From positions 1,997,337-2,061,336 of the forward strand of contig NW_006497511.1 of the NCBI RefSeq assembly GCF_000471905.2: 64,000 nucleotides of DNA, given 5' to 3'. Origin of the DNA: Amborella trichopoda. Lineage: Eukaryota; Streptophyta; Magnoliopsida; Amborellales; Amborellaceae. Under the pieces are notes generated by a model. That model did no database searches and was not told the DNA's origin. It was given only the letters and a program-made list of their open reading frames with translations. How positions within the stretch are numbered: position 1 is the stretch's first letter; each line of letters begins with the position of its first letter. Below are positions 32,189 through 44,514 of the stretch, piece after piece. The position numbers and the translations under genes are program-made.

Positions 32189-33943
32189 TTGTTGTACATC
32201 ATTTTTGACATACTTTCTCTTCCCACATGAACAAGGAGAGAGCTGGCAATAGCCTGGTCCTACAGGTACACAAGAAATCGGCAGACCAAAGTTGTGTCTT
32301 AAATAAAGCCTCGAGACATACCACCTGAGTATGGCGCCATCGCACCAAGGGAGGACCTTACAATCGTAGCCCTATGATAGTGGCTTCAAAACTACGCCAG
32401 ACTATCGCCATCACATTCAAAATGTCGAAAAAGCCATGAGGACCAAATTTGGGTTCAATCGGACCAACCAAAAGGGGTCTACACCCATACGGTCTCGCAA
32501 CAGGCGGGTTTCACATTAGCACGGTGCGGCTTCACCAAACTAGTCCCCAAACATGGCGACTGCGACATCGTGCTTCGGAAGCATCCATGGAACTTTCTAT
32601 TGAAACCAAGAAAAGCTTAGATCCAAAAATTTTCTAGATCACACCAGCCTCGTCATTTTGACTGAAGGCATGCATTGTGGAGCGATCTAGAGTCAAACTT
32701 CTCCTAGAAAGAAGGTGCCCAGAAAACCAGAAAAAAAACGGTTAAAGAAGAAGAAGCCTCGAATCTAGTGAAGCATAGCTCGACATCCAAGCATCGGATC
32801 ATCATGGGGATGAGTTCAATGCAACCACCTCGCGAAGAGCGACAAACTGATATAACTCTTGCATTTAATCCAAGGTCTGATGAATGCATGTCCCCAAGTC
32901 ACAGAAGAAGTAAATCTGCTCGGTTGTCAGAATCCCTCTATCCGGTGACCTCCCAAATGAGGCAAAAGCACAAACTAGAGTCAAATCAACCCAAACTTTG
33001 TGCAAAATGACTGCGACTATCTCCTCTCTCGTTTGCAAGTAGAGCCAGGAGCCAAAACATTGTGAGTCAAACTGCATTGGAGAGCAAAGTTCACGAATCT
33101 GGCCAAACTTCCACCCCGTGGGAAAAAGGTCACCCCAGCACGACTAAAAGGCATCAAAATCCTAAGAATCACAAGGACATTGAATATATGCTAACAAATC
33201 ATCTGAACCATCGCCACAAGTTACAGAAAAAGCTTCTAAGATCTGGTCATGGCGGAATGACCTTCATGCAGAGACAGCTTCATCATTAGAGGAAAAGATC
33301 TTAGTGATAGTTTGGTGATTGTGCCTAATTTCGGGATTTATCTCTAATTTCTTAAATTGTAATTAAGAGTTGTTTTTAAGCATTCACCTCTGTTCGATGA
33401 ATCCTCCATATAATCAAGCTTAAGTCACTTGTAAATGGACTGGAAATCCTTTGAGTAGGGTATTTACTCATTATAAAATAGAGGCATTACATTTGTCCCT
33501 GTTGTTGTTTACTTCCGAGTCCTTAGTTCCATCGAGAGGAGAGAGAAAACTTTGAGGGAGAGAAAATACCCCTTAGCACGTGGGTCCATAGAAGCCTCCG
33601 AGTGCGCATACTCCTCCTTCCCCATTCCTAAATCGAGACACACCCCAACCCTTCTCTCTCTCTCTCTCNNNNNNNNNNNNNNNNNNNNNNNNNNNNNNNN
33701 NNNNNNNNNNNNNNNNNNNNNNNNNNNNNNNNNNNNNNNNNNNNNNNNNNNNNNNNNNNNNNNNNNNNNNNNNNNNNNNNNNNNNNNNNNNNNNNNNNNN
33801 NNNNNNNNNNNNNNNNNNNNNNNNNNNNNNNNNNNNNNNNNNNNNNNNNNNNNNNNNNNNNNNNNNNNNNNNNNNNNNNNNNNNNNNNNNNNNNNNNNNN
33901 NNNNNNNNNNNNNNNNNNNNNNNNNNNNNNNNNNNNNNNNNNN

Positions 33944-34024
<81 letters not shown>

Positions 34025-34467
34025 GCAACACAATAGATGCGTGAACATGAGCGAACCCACGGGCCTCAACCCTCGAGTCCTCTCGCATCCCTCCATCGGG
34101 CAGCCAACCCCCTCGAGACCATAGCCATAAGGAGGGACAGCCGAATCTTGTGCCGGTCCTAAGCTACAGAGAGAGAGTAAAGAGGTTGCAAGCATGAAGA
34201 GAGTCTTTGTCCAAACCGTGCTGACACACAGGCAGAGGCCTCCATGACTGTTCTAAGAGGGCTGACTGCCTAGACGTGTCCCTCGAACCCCAAGCAATGA
34301 GGCTAGCATCCTAAAGCTCCTCTGCCATCGAAAATCTTTCTCATTGTTGGTACCTATCCGCATCCAAGATCCCCCGTTCCCACGCGCACCCCACGTCCTC
34401 ACGCCGGCGACCTCGTGGTCGTCCGAGAGAGGGTTCTCTCTCGACCCCCGAGAACCCGCTCCGACCA
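32189..34467 (+). mobile_element. 3' LTR of Tat element A2 (contains assembly gap)
   Basis: The left end TGTACATCATTTTTGACATAC matches the minus-strand LTR start of element E (46261 inward). Homology continues through TTTGGGTTCAATCGG (32449), the CTAGTCCCCAAACATGG block (32541), AAATAGAGGCATTA (33476) and GAGAGAAAATACCCC (33558). The CT tract then holds the gap, and the end block TTGTTGGTACCTATCCGCA (34348) runs to CTCCGACCAA at 34467. The right flank is coding-like sequence of the PMD pseudogene, so A2 inserted there. The first base could lie a few tens of bp further left. Confidence 0.75.
33649..34020 (+). repeat. (CT)n microsatellite with a 275-bp run of N
   Basis: CTCTCT runs occupy 33650-33668 and 33944-34020, with N from 33669 to 33943. 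The tract lies in the pyrimidine region of the A2 3' LTR. Frames that read through the N are meaningless. Confidence 0.97.
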
Positions 34468-34473
34468 AGGAGG

Positions 34474-36770
34474 GTGCATTTTGAAGCATGGAGAGACTAT
34501 TTTGATGGTGGCCGTCAGAATGGAAAAGATGCCAGTTCAGGTGCCTCATGGAAGGACGAGGTATTAAGGCCTCAAAGAGAACAATTACTCCTCCCAGGCG
34601 AGGGGAGTAGGACCATGTGTACATGACTGCTTACTTAGTCCTCTTCTTGTGCAAGTTTCCTCTATCAGGGGTGAGGGGCTACATCATCCGACCGGGTTGC
34701 TTTTATGCATCTTGTAGGATGGTTCAGGGGGAGATTTTTGCATTATCACAGCCTGTTCTGTGTAGTATCTATCACGGGCTGAGATCCATTGCGCGCGGCA
34801 GGGATCCCATGAAGGAGAATAAGAGAGAGGTCCTAGTAAGCGAGGGCCTTCTCGGGTGTTTCATGACAAGTTTCCCAGTCCATTATGTCTTTGGATGGCT
34901 TTCGGCATCCTTCCATAGGAAGTATGAGACTAATGAAAGTCTCGTAGATGCCACCTGTCCCCACATGCTAAGAATTATCGAGACAAAGGTTGTGTTTTGG
35001 GAGCCAAGAGAGACCTGTGAACTTCTGATCATTGCCCCTTTCTTTATCAATGGGAGTCCTTTTCTGGTAGGTTGCCCTACGAACATGGGGTCCTCAATGG
35101 GGTGACCACGAAGACAAAGGAGGCCATGTACCTCATAAGCGTGACGGGTTGCATTCTCCCATATAAAGGCATGGCAGATAGAAAACTAGAGGGTTATTTT
35201 CCCCATCGCTTCGCCCATCAGCATGGCCTAGACCAAGGGTGCTGCTTTACTGTCCTCTTTGGGAAGAAGTATGGCAGAAAAGGGGCGCTGCAAGATCATG
35301 AGGCCCCTGGTGCAAGTCATGAAGCGTGGAGCGAGCTCGACATTAGGATGGTATGGGAGACTTGCTTGTTCCTCGCGGGGCTGAGCAAGTTCATGATCCC
35401 TCATTTTGTTCATGTGGGTCACGCGATAGAAAGTTATCGACGGTGGTGGGATACCAACAACCGCATGTACTGATGTTACGACCACCCATGGTAGGCTATC
35501 CACAATGCCAAGCGCAACGGCCGGGCTGAAAAACTCTTCGCTCCCCCTTCTTTCTCCAAGACTTTTGAATTGAGCCAGTATCCTGCTAACTGGAGGGAGC
35601 TTACCTAGCCTCGTTCTTTGGACAAGGATGATGTTGGCCAGGAATATTTGTCCCTACAAGGCTAGACAAAGTCCTTGTTTGATGACCTCGGCTCCATCTT
35701 TCGATGTGCTAAGGGAGACGCGATCTCGAGCCATGAAGGAAGATTGGTCTGGAGCCTGAACACTCCGATAAGAATGTGGGTGAGGCTTTGGCCTAACCAC
35801 TAGGCCCGAGCATGGCTAAAGGATTCCAACAAGTGCATGGCTGAGGAGTGTTCCCCTAGGAGTGGGGGAGAAGAGGTAAGAGGGAGAAAAGAGGAAAGGA
35901 TCAAAGGGTCCCCAGTCGGCCCCCACGATCTTAAAGAAAAGCACCCTCCCAAAAAGGAGGGGTTCGTCCACCGCAGGTGCGACACCAGCAGCTCCTCCCA
36001 TTAAACCTGCGAAGGTGGAAATTTGTACAGTCTCAACTCTGCCTCCCATGATGTTGACACCGATTGATGTCGAGATCGTGGATGAGGTCCCAAGTGCTGG
36101 CATGGAAACTTCGACGACTTCTACTCTAGCTGTTTCAAAAGCGGAGTTAAGGGCTAAATCTAGCTCGAAGGTTCCTTCTTCAGTGCCAGTGGCACCATTG
36201 GGTCCGAAGGTGTCTGCTCCAAGGACATAGGCTGAGGAGTCTCCATATGAGCCTTCCACTGTCCTTCCTGAATCTTTGGCTCTCATGGTCGAGGATTCCG
36301 CACTTGATGTCCCCCTTCTTTGTACAATTGGTTCTTCGACGCTGCCTTCATTAGCACCGAGTTTTAAGGTGCTTGCTGTGAGACGCATGCTTCAATTGGG
36401 ACTTCAAGGGGTTAGGGAGTGCGCCCTTTCTGACCTCAAAGGGGATATTGAGGCTGTTGAGGCTTGCACAGCTAGCTTAAAGACCATGTATTATGATGAA
36501 GAGACCTTCGACCAGCTAAAGGGGTTGCTGCGGAGTCTTGCGGATTAGGTAGCCAAGGCTCTTCTATGTGAGACTTCGGAGTAGGAGTCTCATGATACAC
36601 GCCTAGCTTCTTTACGGGAGAGATTGGCTAAGCAGCAGGCTCTTGTGAAGGGCCACGAGGAAAAGATGGAGCGACTCACTTCTCGCCAAGCTTGCCTTGT
36701 GGAGGAAGAGGTGGATTTCTCTCGTGAGATTCTGGCCATAGAAGATGAGATGCATTAATGCAAATCCACC
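34474..36770 (+). pseudogene. Plant mobile domain (PMD)-like pseudogene
   Basis: The translation in three frames follows the pattern of PMD proteins, a domain of MAIN/MAIL-type plant proteins also found in plant transposable elements. Blocks in order: FEAWRDYFDGGRQNG, SWKDEVLRPQREQLLLPGEG (34480-34600), after a frameshift MTAYLVLFLCKFPLSGVRGY, YIIRPGCFYASCRMVQGEIF, LCSIYHGL (34623-34790), SFPVHYVFGWLSASFHRKYE, YFPHRFAHQHGLDQGC (35197), IESYRRWWDTNN (35428). After stops there is a Ser/Thr/Pro-rich part and a coiled-coil-like tail (RERLAKQQALVKGHEEKMER, about 36620-36670). At least two frameshifts and several stops make it a pseudogene. Its 5' end is cut by A2. It lies antisense to, and about 1 kb from, the gag of element E. 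Confidence 0.7.
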
Positions 36771-37780
36771 GGATCGATTTGAAGTCCCGACAGAGTCAGC
36801 ACTAGGAGATGATACTCGTGAGGTCTCGAAGACTAGAGTAGCTGAGTTCCACGGTAAGGGTTGTCCTTGATTTGTTCAAGGCAATCACTAAGGACATTGC
36901 CTATTTTGAGGAGCAAAAGCAAGCTACGCTAGAGTGTGCATAGGAGCTGAAGGGGAAGGGGAAGAGGCATGAGGCTCTTGACCATTTTTTAGGGTTTTCA
37001 TTCCATTTTGCGAACTTTTGAGGCCCGTCTAAATTTTTGTAATGCTTTCAACGTATATATGGAATGATTCTTTTCTCTTTTTTGAATCCCCATGTTTTTT
37101 TTTGGGATGTAGATTTAAAGTCATACCTCTGTGACCATGGGTGGTATAGTTTTAGAATCATAACATCAAGACGTGCGCTAGCAGTTTAGCGGTCATGTAG
37201 CTTGGACCTTTTTTTTAGGAATAGTACCTTTATCAGCCCACGATGAGGGCCTTCATTGTATCCTCCCCTGTATGGGACATGTCATGGATGGTCCTCACAG
37301 TCATGTATTGACCGCTCTCCATAAAAAGAACTTGCCTTGGGATGAAGTCGCATAGCCTAGGCAGAGAAGGAAGAGGGACCGTGTTGAATGGGTATTGAGG
37401 GGGTTTTCGCTTGTAAGGTTGAGCTCATGCAACCTTTTTGTTTTCTTCTTTTCTTTTGGGCAGATGGGGTTCTTGAGCTCGGGATGGCATCGCGTTCGCT
37501 TGATGAATAGCTTCTCTCCTTAAGCATTTCATTTTTCCTCTACCATGTTATACTTTCCGTGATTTGGATGTTCCTGCGAGGTTATGAAGAGTAAGTGTTT
37601 TTGGGGAACTAGGGAAAAAAAATTTAATATGCTTGAAGTCCTCCTGTCGTGGGACCTCGACCTCGTGAGCTTCCTCTAGAGGTGATGATGGTGCGTCCTT
37701 TATGATTAACTCACTATTTCATATGTACCTTTCCAAACCAGATCGGAATTCGAAATAGTGACACAAGTCATGCCCTCTCT
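36771..37780. other. Spacer between the PMD-like pseudogene and E gag; no pol
   Basis: No protease, reverse transcriptase, RNase H or integrase motif is readable on either strand. A TTTGTAATGCTTTCAACG block near 37037 followed by T-runs looks like the 3' end of the PMD-like transcript. The end of E gag lies near 37760 on the other strand. Confidence 0.6.
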
Positions 37781-37782
37781 GC

Positions 37783-39825
37783 TTAGGGTATCAGCACCAC
37801 AAGTCCTGATTTTTTTCTACCACTCGTTTTTGTTTCTTGGGTACGTAGGGAGCGATCGTTTTGTGACGTACCATTACAACAAAGAGGACAGGGAACATGC
37901 GAGGAGATAGCTTGGCTAAGGGGAACCATCAGTCGATTCTTCTTGAACAGTGACCATATGTCATCTGGAGTTTCGAAAGCCTTCTTGAGGCTCTCCAAGT
38001 TGATTTCCCCCTTTTGAATTAAGGCTTCGATGTGCTCTTTGAGCTGGAGGCAATCTTGCACAGGGTGGCCTAACACTCGGTGATAACCACAATAGTTGGC
38101 ATGACTTGTGAGTCCTGCCATTTTCTGGACGTTTGATGTCTGGAAGGTTCACCATGCCTTGTTCGATCAATATTTTCAAGAGAGTTAGTACCCATACCTT
38201 GTTGAAGTTGCACAGCTGGTTCAGCCTTCATATGAATTGTTCAGTCTGATAGTAGCTTTTTGGCAGAGGCACTCTATTGTAATTCTGTGTTTGAGGTTTT
38301 TGTTACTGAACATCACCTTGACCCCTGGGTTGTAGCCCTCGAGAGGTGTCTAATGTCTAGAGATGAGTAGCATTAGCTGGGGACTTAGGATGAAGGGGCG
38401 TAGTAGTGACCGCCGCGCTGACTGAATTCCTTTATTGACTAACCCGAGGGTTAGTTTTGTTATTAGAGGAGTTGCGAATATGATCCCCCCCGGGGCGGTC
38501 TGAGTTCAATTTCCTCCATGATGCCTTAACAAGCTTTCAATTTAAGCTGCCTTAAAGAGGTAGGATTAGAGGCTTCAACATGCAAGGAGATTTCCTTCTT
38601 CATGTTCCTTATACATGTTTGTATAGCATCAATCTCAGTCATGGGATTGCTCTGGCACATGGCAAGGTCCCTCCATCTCTGGATGTACTCACCCACTGAC
38701 TCATCCATGTCCTGAGACATTGTGAGGAGTTCTATTGCTTGAACATCCAACTCCACTTCATAAAAGTGCTTGTAAAACAATTGCTCCATTTCCTGCTAAG
38801 GGATGAACGGAGTCTGGGGGTAGGTGCACGTACCATTTAAAGGTTGGCCGAAGAAACAGTCTGGAGTCTGAAGCTGATTCCTGACATGCCATCGAAGACT
38901 AGTAATCTTCCCTTTTGATATCCGATAGGGAAGGGGATTTGATCAACAAAAGGCGGATAAGGTTTTTTATATTGGACGCTCTCTTGTGTCTTCTACGTTT
39001 GTTATCCTTGGATGCTTTTGTTGATCATCCTCTAGACGTCTTCTTGACGATTGGGCTGGTCGTCAAAGGAGGTAGGAGGGTTTAGATGCCTTGACGTTCA
39101 GGCCGTATGAGGAAGCCGAGGTCTCTCTTCCTCTCCATGTTGGGGCTCAAGAGGGAAGTTTTCTTCTTGATGAGAAGACGTTGTTCGTCGAGCATCTTTG
39201 ATTCCCTTGAGCCTATCTAAAAGGTTGTTCAACAGATCCTCGAAACAGGCCATTGGCTTCACAAGGTCGTCCTCTTCATGACTTACTACCATTGCCTTGA
39301 CTCATTCACCTTGTTTGGGTAATTCAGTAGCAATGGTGATTCCGGTCCTCTTCATGCCTCTATATGGAAACTCATGCAACAGGGGTTGAGCTTGCCCGAG
39401 TTGGGATTGAGATTGCCTTACAGCGTGAGTAAGCACTGGCTCCAGTCGACCTTGGAGGCAGATCACTATCGACCTTGGCGCTTGAAGACCTTGAGGCCAA
39501 TGTCCAACCTGAATGGGCTTGAGATGGCCTTGGAGCCCTATCTCGTCTGCTTGCTCGTGACGGCCTTGGGGCCGTGAATCGGAAGGAGTGGGTTCCTCTT
39601 CTTGTACTTCGACGACGTAACTGTGAACGGTGTCGTTCATTGTTGGTTCTTCCGTGGCTTGCAACAAGTAGAACCGATTTTGTTCTGGTAAGTCTTCTGA
39701 GGCTGAAGAATTTGCTTTTTATTTTTTAAGTGGCACCCTCATCTCTCTCGTTTATTTAATTCTAGAGCTCCAGTGGATCTTTTCTCACAATTGAAATCAA
39801 TCTCAGTTTCCTTCCCGACTAGCTT
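37783..39825 (-). pseudogene. gag: Tat gag of element E
   Basis: In minus orientation: a Gln/Pro/Gly-rich region with repeated PQGHLEP-like peptides (39667-39302, for example LQGHLKPIQVGHWPQGL), then an acidic segment (39292-39098), then the capsid core LFYKHFYEVELDVQAIELLT, SVGEYIQRWRDLAMCQSNP, IRNMKKEISLHVEASNPTSL (38789-38526). A nucleocapsid-like YCGYHRVLGHPVQDCLQLKE follows, then IEALIQKGEINLESLKKAFE (38121-37950). The C-H-H-C spacing of the knuckle is intact, unlike in A1. Frames are separated by stops and shifts. The same blocks in A1 (5230-7085) show they are family members. No pol follows. Confidence 0.8.
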
Positions 39826-39889
39826 GCCATGCAGAGATGAGTGCAAAATTGACCAATTCCTACAACGTATGACATCCAGGAAGGAGGGA

Positions 39890-40900
39890 ACTCGTGCTCA
39901 ATTTTGAAGGAAGATGCTTGCTTGAAAAGGGGAGTGATGACTGGTCATTCTTGAGAGTATCTTGCCTCGGACGCTGCCCCAGGGGCTAGCTTGTGTGTGT
40001 AAAGATGCAGGAGTAGACAATATGGTGCTCCAAGGGAATTTCTTCAAGTACCATGTGAGGGGCATGTTTGGCCCTCCTTTCCCTTTTTCATTGGTAGAGT
40101 TATTGGACCTACAAGTGTGTGCATGGTTCACAATAGTGTTTGGGGTGGTTTGTGTCCCAACCCCTAGTGAAGTGGGAGGCCATGCATTTCAAATACCCAC
40201 CTATTCAGTTGGAGAGGCCTTAGGGCCTTTAGCATGCGTGTGCATTATTTTGGAAGACTTTTGATTGTCTCAAAAGTCGTGTGCTCGCTTCGTTCTAGCC
40301 TTTGGGCTACCCGGAGCTACAAGATTATCATGCGGTGCATTAGTGGCCTGAATACCACTTGTGATAGGTCTAGGCCTCAAGAGGCCCGAAGCAGGTGAGG
40401 AGCACGAGGTAAGGTTTTTCCTTTCCTTTCTTATCATGGTGATGGTTAGACTGTCAGCCGTGATGTGTGTGAATGTGCGCACGGTGGCTTTGCGGCTGCT
40501 CGGACTCCAGAGTGTTGTGTGTGCAGATGTGTGCTAGTAGCAGTGTCACCTTTGTGAAGTGCAGGTGGGATCACCTTTTGGTTACCGGCTGAGACGGTGA
40601 CCCTATCAAGACCCACTGAGTGAAGGGAAGGAGTGGACCGATGGGATACCCACTAGTAACAGAGTGCTTATGAGAAAAAGTGGCTTCAGAGCCACCCATG
40701 CAGATGACATCAATGGATTTTCCTTTGATATCGGAAAGGGGGAAGAAGGAGTTTGAGCACCTTTTCCCCTAGTCTTCCTAGCCTAAGCTAGGATGGTAGG
40801 GCTAGCTAGGCCACTTAAGGAGCACAACGGAGAAGCATGATTGGTCATTCTGCTCTCTGTGGGCGGGGTCGCAAATATGGGGATGATGAAGTCCCCAACT
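39890..40900 (-). pseudogene. Tat leader ORF region of element E
   Basis: After the leader hairpin the minus strand carries the same ordered blocks as A2 and F: HTCRSNNSTNEKGKG and WYLKKFPWSTILSTP (frame 40131-39898). It continues to QASPWGSVRGKIL. A 70-codon frame at 40482-40270 is rich in Ser, Thr and Pro. It matches no known domain. Stops break it between 40270 and 40130. Confidence 0.55.
40878..40897 (-). promoter_or_regulatory. Conserved leader hairpin, E copy
   Basis: On the minus strand a perfect 6-bp stem TGGGGA / TCCCCA encloses the 8-nt loop CTTCATCA. It starts 125 nt after the start of the E primer site. Confidence 0.8.
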
Positions 40901-41003
40901 TGGACAAAAGAGGAGTAATAAGACTTCATTGCAGTTTTAAAGAGAGAGAGAGAAAGAAGAGATGTTTGCCTGAGAACAGACCGAGAAAACTATAGGGTGG
41001 CGT

Positions 41004-41022
41004 GTCCCTAGTGGAGTCATCA
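41004..41022 (-). other. Primer binding site of Tat element E
   Basis: The minus strand reads TGATGACTCCACTAGGGAC directly after the LTR end TCTGACCAAC. It differs from the A2 site only at bases 3 and 4 (GG-C to AT), consistent with decay. Confidence 0.8.
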
Positions 41023-42739
41023 GTTGGTCAGACCTGATTTTTCTTCACGTAGACGAAGAAAAATTCCTCTCTCAAACAACTGTAGAGGGTTCGCACGCGT
41101 TAGGCGCATGCTCTCCTACGTGCGGATCGGAACCAACAAAGAGAGAGATTTGCAATAGGGGCATTTCGGCGCTTACCTTGTCATTTGGGGTTTAGGACAC
41201 ACCCGGGTAGTTTTCCCTCTTAGAACAATTACGAAGCCCTCCAGCTATCTGCCAGCGTGGTTTGGACACAGTCTCTCTTCAGACTTTGCAACTCGTTGAT
41301 TCGTTCTCTCTCTCATGAAACGGCAATATGGACTCGGTTGTAGTCCTCTATAATGGCTTGCTCGAACGAGGGCTGGCTAATAAAAGGAAGGAATAAGGGA
41401 GAGAGGCGATGAAGGTTCCCCTCTTTGCACAAACATTATATGCTCCTCTTGACTTATTGGCTCAGGAAGACTCCTCCCAAGTGACTAAGGGATGAGCATT
41501 TTCATCACTCACGACTCAACTCGACTGTATAGAGAGGAAGTTACAGCGATGATCTGAGGGTTGGAATCCTAGGTTGACTTTGAGAGGTATGGGGTCGATC
41601 GTATGTCGGATAACAGGGTGCTATATGGTACCACAGGCTTGTTGCGTCTATGCAAGAGATGCGAGTGGAGAGAGATGTGGTCATGCATCCTCCACTGGCA
41701 CGAGTTACTGCGCGGGGCAAGTAACAAGGGAAGAGAGAGAGAGAGGAAAGAAAGAAAGAAGAGGGAGAGAGGGAATGAAACCATGTGACTAGCGAGGGCT
41801 AGGGGTAGTTTCTCTTTTTGAAAATTTTTCTCTCTCTTTGGCACTAGATCCAAGACTTAGGAGTAAATGACAAGTAGAAACGAGCTTAATGCCTCTATTT
41901 AATTAATGAATGATCCGACCCTTCTACAATCGCCCTAAGCTTATATTTAAAGAGGATCCACAAAATAGGGGTGGATGCTCAAAACTAAGCCTAATTACAA
42001 TTAAAAGAAATAATAAAATCCTGAATTTAGGAATAAAGACTAAAATGCCCCTTAAACTTTTTGTGCTAATGACAAAACCAACCATCTCTGAGGGGCCTTT
42101 CACCATTGCCAGATCTTGGATGCTTTTTTTGGATGGTTGTGATGGTGTTTGAGACAATTGGTCATCATAGTCATGAAACTTGTTTGATTCTGAAGATTTT
42201 GACGTCTTTTGATCATCTTGCGGTGGACTCTTTCTTCAGCGGTGGAAACCCGGCTAGGTCGTGGACTTTTTGGCCATCGCTGCAGTGCAATTTATGATGT
42301 TTCTAGTCTTTCTTTTGATTGCAAATAAAATAGGAGACTTCCACAGTCTTTTTTGCACCAATTTCTATTTGTTTTGGTCAATTCTTACTTTCTGTTGTCG
42401 GGGGATCACCAAATAAAGGGATTCCGGTGATTGGGGAGATCTTATTTTCTTCTTCCTTGGGAATTGTGGCTTGTCTAACCTTGGATTGAATGTAAGCGTG
42501 ATACAAGTTTGTAGCCCTTCGTGATATGGTCCCATCGGACCTATCTTTTTGATGATCCGATGTAAAGTTCTCGAGTTTATTGTTTCATAATGTTCGAGAT
42601 GCTTTTTTCTTCAAAGCTCTGTTTTCCATGGTTTCGGGCTCATCTTCTATAAGGACTAAGGTTTTCCTAGCCATGGAGACACGCACAGTGGTAGGAGTCT
42701 GATAAGAAGGGGTAACGTCGTGCGTGGAGCAAGAGAGAG

Positions 42740-43080
42740 TGAAGAGCATCGTCACCATCTGTGGCATGAAGAGCATCGTTGTCTGTGGCATCATCATCTG
42801 TTGCATCGCCATCTGTGGCATGAAGGGGATCGCTGTCTGTGGCATCGACGTCTGTTGCATCGCCATCTGTGGCATGAAGGGGATCGGCGTCTGTGGCATC
42901 GCCGTCTGTGGCAACATATCTGTGGCATCGCCGTCTGTGCCATTGTTGTCTGTGGCATCGCCGTCTGTGGCATGAGGGGCATCACCGTCTATGGCATCGC
43001 CATCTGTGGCATGAAGAGTATCATCGTCTGTGGCATGAAGGGCATCGCCGTCTGTGACAAAAATAGCAATGCTGTGTGTG
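42740..43080 (+). repeat. 15-bp tandem repeat (ATCGCCRTCTGTGGC) in the solo LTR
   Basis: More than 15 units of 15 bp, with higher-order 39-bp grouping through GGCATGAAGGGC, cover the region near the LTR start. Because 15 is a multiple of three, several frames stay open and give peptides such as CGIAVCGMKGI. I read these as artefacts. Confidence 0.9.
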
Positions 43081-44254
43081 GCACTACCGTGCATGAAGAA
43101 AGACTGCCACCTGCCTGCCACACACGCACCACTTGTCCTCATATTTGCCACTTGTCCAGCCACCCAAACAGCAGTACTTAAGCATTCCCTCTCTCTTATC
43201 TATCACGCCACCTTTTCTCATCCTCATATGTCTTTCTCTAAGAAAAAACTTGGTGAAGTTCACTACCTCACTGTTGGAGCAGCCATTATTTAAGGTTAAA
43301 GAAGACTGTAAAGGAAGACTTGGAAGGCACCATTGCAGTTTGAGTAAGTGGATTAACCACCTTGTAGGTTCTTAAGCATGAATTGATCATGAATTTAGAA
43401 TGAAAAATGAGTATGAGTGGTGGTATGATTGATGAAGGGCTATGCCCACCGTTATACAATTAATTTCCAGCAATTTAACTTGCATTTTCATGATCACAAT
43501 GAGCATCAAATCTTCCTTGTTTTTCATGAAAAGTCCGTAATTTTGTGTTCTTGCATATCTATTGGAAAGTGGAAGGTTTATGTTAAGAATTAGCTCAATT
43601 AGAACCTAAATGAGTATCATGTTGGGTTACATTTGACTATCCTATAAATTCCAGGAAGATTCTATGCATTCGTAGTTCACTTTTGGCCTATCAAACGAGG
43701 TCCAATTGACCTCAAACCACTGCCATTGGAAAGATATTTGTGTCATTAAAATGTTCATTTCCAAATCTTGATTAAAACGTTCATGTTCAAATCTTGTTCA
43801 AATTATGTATGCATGAAGAATTAAGCTTCAAAATATGTCAATAGGTCACTGTGGATAGTTTTAGTAAAAGTGCAGAATCTCTGTTGTCATGGACTTTGAC
43901 TGACCAAATGGAATCCATTTTCTTTTAAACTACCGCCATTTGAAATATCTCTGTGTGTTTGAAATCACATTTTGAACACATTTCGAAATTCCTCCTTGAT
44001 TTGGGAAATATGTAATTATTTGTGAAGACATGTCACTTACTTTACTGCATAACAGATTTCAGATGATATGTTTCTATTCTTTTGAAATTTTGAGGGGCCA
44101 AACAGGGTCCAATTCCATTCAAACCACCCCCATTTGAAAGATAGATGTGTCTAGTGTAAAATTGGGTTTTGAATTGTCTTTAAATTCCAAATGAACCAAA
44201 AGTTATGACCCTAATTTCAATTGGACATCACTGCATGAAATTGCAGGAAATGTG

Positions 44255-44500
44255 AGCTGTGACATTGTCATTTTGTGATACTGATACTGTCACTATATGA
44301 TACTGATACTGTTATTCTGTGATATTGACATTATCATTATGTGAAACTGATACTGATATTGTTATTCTGTGATATTGACATTGTCATTCTGTGATACTGA
44401 TACTGTCACTATGTGATACTGATATTGTTATTCTGTGATATTGACATTGTCATTTGGTGATACTTATACTGTCACTATGTGGTATTGATATTGTCATACT
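44255..44500 (+). repeat. Degenerate ~28-bp repeat (GTGATACTGATACTGTCACT)
   Basis: Roughly nine units alternate GATACTGATACTGTCACTAT and GATATTGACATTGTCATTCT. The array lies just before the hairpin repeats of the same LTR. Confidence 0.88.
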
Positions 44501-44514
44501 GTGACATATGTGAT

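Noticed and set aside
33509-34195. Long ORFs on both strands across 33509-34195
   Set aside because: They read through 275 N and (CT)n/(GA)n repeats; the peptide RERERE or SLSLSL is repeat translation.
34253-34624. 123-codon minus ORF
   Set aside because: Antisense shadow of the A2 LTR end and the first PMD block; no motif.
35816-36388. 190-codon minus ORF rich in Gly, Thr, Ser
   Set aside because: Antisense to the low-complexity middle of the PMD-like pseudogene; likely a chance frame.
42585-43181. ORFs of 153-192 codons on both strands with His/Asp/Ala or Cys/Gly repeats
   Set aside because: Translated 15-bp tandem repeat; open in several frames on both strands.
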